Shown piece after piece: positions 14,588 through 19,450 of a stretch of DNA of 20,293 bases. Origin of the DNA: a virus; the IMG/VR virus record IMGVR_UViG_3300020457_000140, positions 1 through 20,293 of that record; one strand, 5' to 3'. Both the position numbers and the translations under genes were made by a program. The first letter of the stretch is position 1; each line of letters begins with the position of its first letter. Below the pieces are notes generated by a model. The model was not told the origin of the DNA, made no database searches, and worked only from the letters and a program-made list of their open reading frames with translations.

Positions 14588-14892
14588 TTCACCTCACATT
14601 ATTAATGGTATAGAATTGGTAGCACTTAATGAATCAAATTGCAACAACTATGGAAAAAATACTTCCTGCACGGCAGACTATTAATGCATGAATCCAAATA
14701 GAATCAAACACTTAGTTATATAAAATAATTATAAATATATAAGAACAAAAATAGAACAAAAATTTTTGAATTATTTATTTAAATAAAGAAAAATGTAATA
14801 AAAACAATAATTTACTAGGTGTTTTTTATTGCGAATCAAACGCCAATTTATTAAATTGCAATTTCAATCAATTTTTAATAAATAGGTGAAAA
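14588..14892. other. AT-rich intergenic region between divergent genes
   Basis: These 305 bases separate the minus-strand 72-aa gene from the plus-strand accessory block. They hold a CCTGCACGGCAGA motif (14665-14677), a tandem AGAACAAAAAT pair (about 14742-14763) and long AT tracts. The last 29 bases are the conserved leader of the next gene. Promoters for the accessory block probably lie here, but none matches the consensus well enough to name. Confidence 0.5.
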
Positions 14893-14895
14893 ATG
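14864..14895 (+). promoter_or_regulatory. Conserved translation leader, copy 1
   Basis: TCAATCAATTTTTAATAAAT followed by AGGTGAAAAATG. The same AT-rich block plus AGGTGA ribosome binding site precedes three other genes of this region (16420, 16967, 18076). AGGTGA pairs with the 3' end of 16S rRNA (anti-Shine-Dalgarno), so it fixes the start at ATG 14893. Confidence 0.65.
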
Positions 14896-15648
14896 AAAAA
14901 TACATATATTATTTATGAAGGTGATTCTTGTTTAGATAAAAAACCAATTGTTGCCATTTTAACTTTAACATCAAACAATGAAAAACTTACTGGAGGTGAA
15001 AAAATAGAATTGTGCCAGTTGTGGTTTTTAAAAAAAGATATAGATCCATTGACGGCTAGTCGTACAGGTGAAGATTTTTCAATCTGTGGCAATTGCAAAT
15101 TAAGAGGGGTTGCTAATTTAAATAAAAAATCAGGGGTGGCAGATTCTAGGGGGTGTTATGTTCTTTTATATATGCGACCATTGAGTCTATATAAAGCAAT
15201 TCCTGAATTACCTAGAATATCAATGTCAAAAGCAAAACAATTAGTAAAAGGTAAATTTTTGAGAGTCGGTGCTTATGGTGACTCTGGTTCAGTACCAAAT
15301 AATTATATTAATCCTTTAATTAATGTATCAAAAAAATTTACTGGATATAGCCACCAGTGGGAATCCTTTACTAATAAGAATCTAATGGCATCTTGTGAAA
15401 CATTAGAGCAAAGAAAAATTGCAAAGAAAAAAGGTTATAGAACATTTAGAGTCTTAACAGATAAATCCGAAATATCCGAAAATGAAATTCTTTGTCCAGC
15501 CAGCAAAGAATCCTTGAAACAATCTAATTGTTTTAAATGTGGTTTATGCAATGGTAATAAATCAAATAGTTTAAAAGATATTGCAATTGTGAGTCATGGT
15601 GGCATCAAAAACAATCTCAATAATATAATTCGAGAATTAAGAAATTGA
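14893..15648 (+). CDS. DUF7227-like cysteine-rich protein
   Basis: This 251-aa protein resembles a family common in phages and plasmids that I know as DUF7227 (from memory, unchecked). Shared features are IVAILTLTSNNEKLTG near the start; LWFLKKDIDPLTASRTGED then CGNCKLRG (about 71-78); GCYVLLYMRPLSLYKAI; LRVGAYGDSGSVP; TGYSHQW; MASCETLEQRKIAKKKGYRTFRV; ILCPASKE; CFKCGLCNG near the end; and IAIVSHG. The two cysteine clusters could bind zinc or an Fe-S cluster. No biochemical function is known to me. It opens the plus-strand accessory block, starts behind the conserved AGGTGA leader, and is more AT-rich than the replication genes. Confidence 0.7.
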   Translation: MKNTYIIYEGDSCLDKKPIVAILTLTSNNEKLTGGEKIELCQLWFLKKDIDPLTASRTGEDFSICGNCKLRGVANLNKKSGVADSRGCYVLLYMRPLSLYKAIPELPRISMSKAKQLVKGKFLRVGAYGDSGSVPNNYINPLINVSKKFTGYSHQWESFTNKNLMASCETLEQRKIAKKKGYRTFRVLTDKSEISENEILCPASKESLKQSNCFKCGLCNGNKSNSLKDIAIVSHGGIKNNLNNIIRELRN

Positions 15649-15757
15649 GTAAAATTTATTATATTTTAGGTTTTATTTGTTTTTGGTGTTTCATAATAGA
15701 ATTATTATTTAATTAATGAAAATTTAGGGGTTTTTTAAAAAATTGCCCCGAAATAAA

Positions 15758-15827
15758 GCTCATACAGTACCCACAAATGCTTTTTGAATAGTGACACAAG
15801 CAAAAATAATTAAGGTACTGTATGAGC
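15758..15827. repeat. Perfect 14-bp inverted repeat
   Basis: GCTCATACAGTACC (15758-15771) and GGTACTGTATGAGC (15814-15827) flank 42 nt. As RNA this is a stable stem with a large loop; as DNA it could bind a dimeric protein. No T-run follows. Confidence 0.7.
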
Positions 15828-15993
15828 ATATTTTATGCCATAGAGTTAAAATATTAATTAAGTGTACTATTGATTCTTTAAATATGACACTTAAAAAAAG
15901 TGTATTAAATTATAATTGTTTAATATCAATACTTTATAACTTTTTTTGTCAAAAATGGGGATTCTAGATATTTTTATATTATAATAAGACTAT

Positions 15994-16032
15994 GAGATAA
16001 TTGTTTTTCCTTTCTGATTATCTCTAGAAAGG
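15994..16032 (+). promoter_or_regulatory. Overlapping alternative hairpins before an AGGTG site
   Basis: GAGATAAT (15994-16001) pairs with ATTATCTC (16017-16024). Alternatively CCTTTCT (16009-16015) pairs with AGAAAGG (16026-16032). The two overlap and cannot form together, and the second borders GGTAGGTG, a ribosome-binding-like sequence followed at 16053 by a seven-codon frame (MTHFCFV). This is the layout of a riboregulator or attenuator. Ligand and target are unknown. Confidence 0.4.
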
Positions 16033-16065
16033 TAGGTGAAAAAATATAATTTATGACTCATTTCT

Positions 16066-16126
16066 GTTTTGTTTAAATTAATAGGCGTTTTGTTTTGTCA
16101 TTCTCAAATACGCCTATTAACAAAAC
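16066..16126. other. Long hairpin
   Basis: TTAATAGGCG (16078-16087) pairs with CGCCTATTAA (16111-16120). GTTTTG (16066-16071) and CAAAAC (16121-16126) extend the stem past a 6-nt bulge (TTTAAA). No T-run follows on either strand, so a simple terminator is unlikely. Confidence 0.6.
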
Positions 16127-16345
16127 AAATAAAAAGACTTAACTATATAATTAACTATTGTTTATTTAAGTAATTAATTATATATTTAATTCAAGAATTA
16201 GTTGTTTTGATTCTTCGGTAGGTTTAACGATAGTTTTTTAATTTAGAAAAAACCCCTACTGTAAATAAAAGGCTCTTTGACATAAAGCGATAATATTAAA
16301 AATAACTTAATACGCTCTTTGTAGGTTTTAGAAAAATCTACAACT

Positions 16346-16370
16346 GTAGTGATTTTATAGGCTAGATTTA
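16346..16370 (+). repeat. Cassette A, left arm (25 bp)
   Basis: It is an exact inverted copy of 18021-18045. The core reads TGATTTTATAGGCTAGATTT. Arms enclose 1,650 nt that contain cassette B and the DUF932-like gene. Confidence 0.85.
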
Positions 16371-16383
16371 ACAATCAATATTT

Positions 16384-16411
16384 GAGTCTAGCTTTTTATA
16401 AATTGCCTGAG
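16384..16411 (+). repeat. Cassette B, left arm (28 bp)
   Basis: It starts GAGTCTAGCTTTTTATAAAT and ends TGCCTGAG. It is an inverted copy of 16935-16962 with one difference, which in plus-strand RNA is a G.U pair, so all 28 positions can pair. Confidence 0.85.
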
Positions 16412-16419
16412 TTTAAAAA

Positions 16420-16455
16420 AATCAATCAATTTTTAAATATAGGTGATAATATGAA
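16420..16455 (+). promoter_or_regulatory. Conserved translation leader, copy 2 (36-bp exact repeat)
   Basis: Identical over 36 bases to 18076-18111, including AATATAGGTGATAATATGAA. It supplies the AGGTGA site and start codon for the gene at 16451. Confidence 0.8.
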
Positions 16456-16690
16456 TATTTCTAAAAAATCAATTAATGCAAAATTAAAAATTATTTCTGC
16501 TAAAAATATCCATAATAAAAATAAAAGATTATGGTTAAGACAAAGAGAAATAAAAAACAAATATTTATCAGAAATTTTAACTTGTAAAAATTTAGGTGTT
16601 TCTAGTCGTTTTATTGTTTCAAATTTAGCAAAACATTATAATACAAATAATAAAATAATTAGAAAAATTTTAACTTTTTCAGTGGTGTAA
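16451..16690 (+). CDS. Hypothetical basic protein, possible DNA-binding
   Basis: A 79-aa, very Lys/Asn/Ile-rich protein. The segment GVSSRFIVSNLAKHYNTNNKIIRKIL near the C-terminus could form a helix-turn-helix of the type used by small regulators, though it gives no clear family match. The frame is open from 16382, but the conserved AGGTGATAATATG leader fixes the start at ATG 16451; upstream residues would be the translation of the repeat arm. It is the first gene inside cassette B and is followed after 2 nt by the next gene. Regulator of the block is a guess. Confidence 0.6.
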   Translation: MNISKKSINAKLKIISAKNIHNKNKRLWLRQREIKNKYLSEILTCKNLGVSSRFIVSNLAKHYNTNNKIIRKILTFSVV

Positions 16691-16692
16691 TT

Positions 16693-16926
16693 ATGTTATT
16701 AGATATTTTTGAAGTTTTTAAAGATGATGTTAACGCAACGCCAAAAGAAGTAATTGAGTCATTTTTTGAATACACATTAAAAGAAATACATAATAATTAT
16801 ATGTTTATGAGTGTTGAAAAGAAAAACGGCAATATGCATTTACTCTTTAAACATTGTGAAACTAGGGAATATATAAGAATTCCATTTAAAAAAGAATTCT
16901 TTTTAAATAATCCCACAATTAATTAA
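16693..16926 (+). CDS. Hypothetical 77-aa protein
   Basis: This protein is not recognised. It has an acidic helical N-terminal half (LLDIFEVFKDDVN, TPKEVIESFFEYTLKEIHNN) and a beta-like C-terminal half (NMHLLFKHCETREYIRIPF). The start is ATG 16693, 2 nt after the stop of the previous gene, with only a weak ribosome binding site, so translation is probably coupled. Second and last gene inside cassette B; its stop lies 8 nt before the right arm. Confidence 0.6.
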   Translation: MLLDIFEVFKDDVNATPKEVIESFFEYTLKEIHNNYMFMSVEKKNGNMHLLFKHCETREYIRIPFKKEFFLNNPTIN

Positions 16927-16934
16927 GTGAATAT

Positions 16935-16962
16935 CTCAGGCAATTTATAAAAGGCTAGACTC
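16935..16962 (+). repeat. Cassette B, right arm (28 bp)
   Basis: Inverted partner of 16384-16411, starting CTCAGGCAATTTATAAAAGG. It lies between the second gene of cassette B and the leader of the DUF932-like gene. Confidence 0.85.
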
Positions 16963-16966
16963 TTTC

Positions 16967-17001
16967 AATTCAATCAATTTTTAAAAAATAGGTGAAAAAT
17001 G
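16967..17001 (+). promoter_or_regulatory. Conserved translation leader, copy 3
   Basis: TTCAATCAATTTTTAAAAAA followed by TAGGTGAAAAATG. Same leader type as at 14864, 16420 and 18076; fixes the start of the DUF932-like gene at 16999. Confidence 0.65.
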
Positions 17002-18009
17002 TTAGATATAGTTAATATAAATAATTATCCAATTAATGAAGTTAAAGACAATTTTAACGCTTTAGAATTAACAACATTAAATTTTGGAGTCGCATTAAGA
17101 CCAATTACTTTTCAATGTCAATTTCAAGGTGAAATACCTTTTTATGATAACGAAATTCCAAAAGAACTTGGAAGACTCGTTTTAAAAACTAACCCTGATA
17201 ATGGTTTTTTATTAAGGGATTATAAAGAATGTAATTATGATCAAATAATAAAAAATTCTTGTTTAGGTATAGTTGGTTTAAGATATAAACCTATGTTAAA
17301 TGGGGTTATCTTTAATCTATTAAAAAAGTGTTTACTTTCACAAATACCAATTGAAAATTTACAAGATGCCGTTTTAACTGAAACTTCTGCAAAAAATGGG
17401 GCGTTTAGCCGTTTTGAGATTATGTTTCCAAAAATGCAAAATGTAATTGATCAAAAAGGTAGGTATGACAATACAAGATTAAATTTTCGAATTGCCGTAA
17501 ATAATACTTTTGACGGCTCTGGAAGACTCGTTATTGATGCTGGTTTTTTTGATCAAGTTTGTAGCAATGGTTTAAAAATCGGTAGTTATGAAACTGATAC
17601 AAGTAAACACACTGGTAATTTAACTGAAGAAAAAATTGAATATTTTATTTCTGAGCAAATTGAATCTTCTAAAGATAAAATTGAGCAGATTCAAAAATGG
17701 TCAAATATTCCAGTAAATGGTTTTGAGATTAAAGAAAAAATATTTGAAAAATTCTTTTCTGAAACACAAGCAAAGAAAATGCATCAGCAATTTAAGAATG
17801 AGTGTTTAGATCGTGGAAAGACTCTATGGTCGGTCGTTTCAACTCTTACTTACTGGTCTTCATCTGATAATGTAAGAAATAACGGAGTCGAATTTAGTGT
17901 ACGAAATACTGGACTCGATAATGTAGCTAGTACGCTAGACTCTAGACAAAAGATAGTTGATAAGATTCTTAAATCAAAAGAATTTCAAGAATTATCTTTA
18001 GTCGCATAA
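16999..18009 (+). CDS. DUF932-like protein
   Basis: This 336-aa protein resembles DUF932, a family found on plasmids, phages and integrative elements, often near anti-restriction or conjugation genes; its molecular role is not established. The recognisable core runs from RYDNTRLNFRIAVNNTFDG to GRLVIDAGFFDQVCSNGLKIG (about 154-194), where the family shows an aromatic/RVxNSHDG-like strand and a cysteine before a short helix. The second half is helical and charged (about 210-270) and the C-terminus carries TLWSVVSTLTYWSS. It is the main gene of cassette A. GANTC sites, the CcrM target of alphaproteobacteria, are frequent in the gene. Homology is judged by eye. Confidence 0.65.
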   Translation: MLDIVNINNYPINEVKDNFNALELTTLNFGVALRPITFQCQFQGEIPFYDNEIPKELGRLVLKTNPDNGFLLRDYKECNYDQIIKNSCLGIVGLRYKPMLNGVIFNLLKKCLLSQIPIENLQDAVLTETSAKNGAFSRFEIMFPKMQNVIDQKGRYDNTRLNFRIAVNNTFDGSGRLVIDAGFFDQVCSNGLKIGSYETDTSKHTGNLTEEKIEYFISEQIESSKDKIEQIQKWSNIPVNGFEIKEKIFEKFFSETQAKKMHQQFKNECLDRGKTLWSVVSTLTYWSSSDNVRNNGVEFSVRNTGLDNVASTLDSRQKIVDKILKSKEFQELSLVA

Positions 18010-18020
18010 ATAAATAAAAA

Positions 18021-18045
18021 TAAATCTAGCCTATAAAATCACTAC
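18021..18045 (+). repeat. Cassette A, right arm (25 bp)
   Basis: Perfect inverted partner of 16346-16370. It follows the stop of the DUF932-like gene by 11 nt and is separated by one base from the left arm of cassette C. Confidence 0.85.
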
Positions 18046-18046
18046 G

Positions 18047-18071
18047 AAAATAAATTAAAAGGGAGTCTTTT
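18047..18071 (+). repeat. Cassette C, left arm (25 bp)
   Basis: Contains AAAAGGGAGTCTTTT; inverted partner of 18667-18691 with two mismatches in 25. The central 11 bp (GGGAGTCTTTT) match perfectly. Confidence 0.75.
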
Positions 18072-18075
18072 ATTT

Positions 18076-18111
18076 AATCAATCAATTTTTAAATATAGGT
18101 GATAATATGAA
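18076..18111 (+). promoter_or_regulatory. Conserved translation leader, copy 4 (36-bp exact repeat)
   Basis: Exact repeat of 16420-16455, including the ribosome binding site AGGTGA and the start codon at 18107. Confidence 0.8.
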
Positions 18112-18232
18112 ACAACATTTTATAAATATCTTTTGGTTTATTGCTATCACTGGCAATTTATCCTTAATCATTTTTTTTACTTTATGGATTCTATTAGATT
18201 ATCCAAAAATGACTATCGGTCTAGGGGGTTAA
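18107..18232 (+). CDS. 41-aa single-pass membrane protein
   Basis: A short frame, ATG 18107 to TAA 18230-18232, with the best start signal of the region (the 36-bp repeated leader). The product is MKQHFINIFW, then a hydrophobic run FIAITGNLSLIIFFTLWILL, then a polar tail DYPKMTIGLGG: one membrane helix with a basic, probably cytoplasmic N-terminus. It is first in cassette C and is followed by the next ATG after 3 nt. Function is unknown; phage peptides of this type include exclusion proteins, antiholins and membrane toxins, none of which can be chosen from the sequence. Confidence 0.65.
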   Translation: MKQHFINIFWFIAITGNLSLIIFFTLWILLDYPKMTIGLGG

Positions 18233-18235
18233 ATA

Positions 18236-18472
18236 ATGAAACAAGCAATAAATTTTAAAAGAGAAATATTAGATTCTGGTATCACATTAAGACAACAAAA
18301 ATTTCTTAATCAAATTGCAGAGTCTGATTTAACTGTAAAACGATTAATCAATAGACTAGGTGACTCACTAAATAATAAAACAATAGCGAGTTATTTAGTT
18401 AAATATGTAATTGGTCGTAAAAATATAATTCAAGTATTAGATAAAAAAGGAGTCAAAATTGAAAATATTTAA
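18236..18472 (+). CDS. Hypothetical 78-aa protein
   Basis: This protein is not recognised. It is basic and helical, with LRQQKFLNQIAESDLTVKRL and LNNKTIASYLVKYVIG suggesting a three- or four-helix bundle, possibly DNA-binding. ATG 18236 lies 3 nt after the 41-aa gene, with GGGGG upstream. The last codons overlap the start of the next gene by 14 nt. Middle gene of cassette C. Confidence 0.6.
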   Translation: MKQAINFKREILDSGITLRQQKFLNQIAESDLTVKRLINRLGDSLNNKTIASYLVKYVIGRKNIIQVLDKKGVKIENI

Positions 18473-18653
18473 ATTATTAAAATTACAAGAAACGATTGAA
18501 GATAAAAACAATCGAAAAATTCCAGGTGATTTAAAGCAATTAAATAAACTATTTTATTATTCTGAATCTGGTAATAAAAAGGTAAAACTTTCAGAAATGG
18601 AATTAAACCATTTTATCAGAATAGGAATTAAAAAGGGTTTATTTAGTTCTTAA
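18459..18653 (+). CDS. Hypothetical 64-aa protein, TTG start
   Basis: This protein is not recognised. It is basic and helical (KLLKLQETIEDKNNRK, LSEMELNHFIRIGIKKGL). The start is a TTG at 18459 with a very good AAGGAG site 6 nt upstream, which supports the rare start codon. It overlaps the previous gene and is the last gene of cassette C; its stop lies 13 nt before the right arm. Confidence 0.58.
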   Translation: MKIFKLLKLQETIEDKNNRKIPGDLKQLNKLFYYSESGNKKVKLSEMELNHFIRIGIKKGLFSS

Positions 18654-18666
18654 TTAATGCATAGCC

Positions 18667-18691
18667 AAAAGACTCCCTCTTTATTTATTTT
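18667..18691 (+). repeat. Cassette C, right arm (25 bp), with T-rich tail
   Basis: Starts AAAAGACTCCC; inverted partner of 18047-18071. The following T-rich run could let the arm act with its partner as a long-range terminator or processing stem. Confidence 0.75.
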
Positions 18692-19026
18692 TTTATCAAA
18701 CTAAAATTTTTTAGAGTTTAATTTTTTATTAAATAACTTTAAAAGATTTATTTTTTTTATTTATTCAATAATTTCAATAGTTTAAAAATACATTCTATGA
18801 ACTAAACAGTTAGAGAATACAATTAATTATTTAAATAGATAAATTAATCAAACAAAATCAATTACTTAGCTTAAAATAAAATTAAATTGATACCCGTACA
18901 AGTGCCACGGGGGGTGTGGGGGTTGCCGTATACAACCTCAACCTGAGATGGGAAAAATGAGTTAGTAAAGTCCTGCTGCACAGGGATTATAAAAACTTGT
19001 ACCCACATATATTGTAAAGTTCCTAT

Positions 19027-19063
19027 GTAAAATAACAATATTTAGTAGGAAGTGTAAAATAAC
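19027..19063 (+). promoter_or_regulatory. Direct repeats GTAAAATAAC, possible operator
   Basis: GTAAAATAAC occurs at 19027-19036 and 19054-19063, 27 bp apart, ending 2 bp before the -35 of the promoter at 19066. The same place holds TTCCTA/TAGGAA. This is a likely binding site for an activator or repressor of the rightward genes. Confidence 0.5.
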
Positions 19064-19065
19064 TG

Positions 19066-19094
19066 TTGACTTTGTTACGCCACTCTGTTATTGC
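19066..19094 (+). promoter_or_regulatory. Rightward promoter for the 105-aa and endonuclease genes
   Basis: TTGACT (19066-19071), 17-bp spacer, TATTGC (19089-19094). The -10 is a poor match, so an activator acting at the GTAAAATAAC repeats would make sense. The start point would fall near 19101, ahead of AAGGAA and ATG 19114. Confidence 0.45.
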
Positions 19095-19132
19095 ATTAGT
19101 TAAGGAATCAGTAATGGAGTTAGAAACTAAAA

Positions 19133-19450
19133 TTGTCAGTCACCTCTGCTAATTCTATTGTTGTTCCTGTACCAATGTCTGTCGAAACAGACTTAGCTAT
19201 AGATAACGATGGGTTTTTTTATCTTACCATTGATATTTATTCGGATGAGGAAGATTCTCAAGAAGTAAAGATTCCCTTCTCTAAACTTGTTGAGGATCTC
19301 CTTATTTTTTACAAGACAGAATATGGTGTAAATGGCTATCAGGATTTGTATGCGATGGCACATGAACTATCTCGACAATCAGAAAAGATGCGTGAAGTAG
19401 CACATGAGATGGAAGATAGTTTAACACCTGATCTTTTTAGCGGGAAATAA
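19133..19450 (+). CDS. Hypothetical acidic protein, uncertain start
   Basis: This 105-aa protein is not recognised. It is acidic, with a beta-like start (FFYLTIDIYSDEEDSQEVKIPF) and a helical end (LYAMAHELSRQSEKMREVAHEME). The start is problematic: the frame opens at TTG 19133 without a good ribosome binding site, or at ATG 19175. The best start signal nearby (AAGGAATCAGTAATG, ATG 19114) lies in a different frame and gives only 12 codons ending at 19152. A one-base deletion in the AAAA run at 19129-19132 would join ATG 19114 to this frame, so either a sequence error, a true frameshift or a regulatory upstream peptide is possible. Confidence 0.6.
   Translation: MSVTSANSIVVPVPMSVETDLAIDNDGFFYLTIDIYSDEEDSQEVKIPFSKLVEDLLIFYKTEYGVNGYQDLYAMAHELSRQSEKMREVAHEMEDSLTPDLFSGK

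Larger units (their letters stand above)
15725..16258. repeat. 12-bp inverted repeat enclosing the structured region
   Basis: TAGGGGTTTTTT (15725-15736) and AAAAAACCCCTA (16247-16258) are perfect inverted copies 510 bp apart. They enclose the hairpin-rich segment in the same manner as the longer repeats enclose the genes further right. The T and A runs make chance similarity more likely than for those. Confidence 0.45.
15649..16450 (+). other. 800-nt structured non-coding region
   Basis: No gene longer than a few codons is found, but the region is dense in inverted repeats: a 12-bp pair at 15725/16247 that encloses most of it; a perfect 14-bp pair at 15758/15814; AAGTGT/ACACTT/AAGTGT alternatives (15860-15904); two mutually exclusive hairpins at 15994-16032; a 10-bp stem at 16078/16111 extended by GTTTTG/CAAAAC; a 10-bp AT stem at 16144/16175; and TTGTAG/CTACAA at 16319/16338. 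Such density points to a folded RNA leader, replication origin or recombination site rather than drift. Confidence 0.6.
18654..19132. other. AT-rich region followed by a G-rich patch and promoter elements
   Basis: No gene is called in these 479 bases. About 200 bases (18690-18890) are almost pure A/T, followed by a G-rich patch (18902-18925) with a GGTTG/CAACC hairpin (about 18921-18937) and an 8-bp inverted pair GTACAAGT (18896-18903) / ACTTGTAC (18995-19002). Then come TTCCTA/TAGGAA (19020/19046), two GTAAAATAAC repeats and a promoter at 19066. An AT-rich stretch beside a structured GC-rich patch is compatible with a replication origin, but no iteron array is visible. Confidence 0.45.

Noticed and set aside
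16277-16305. Promoter with TTGACA at 16277
   Set aside because: The -35 is perfect, but no acceptable -10 is found at 16-18 bp spacing; it remains only a possible activated promoter.
16346-18691. Transposons with terminal inverted repeats
   Set aside because: No transposase is recognised inside any cassette and I see no clear target-site duplications next to the arms. Non-autonomous elements are not excluded.
15649-18691. A CRISPR array
   Set aside because: Repeats here are inverted pairs or four scattered leaders with genes between them; there are no regularly spaced direct repeats with unique spacers.
18902-18940. G-quadruplex or small RNA in the G-rich patch
   Set aside because: Only two long G-runs are present, too few for a standard quadruplex, and the patch fits no RNA family I recognise.
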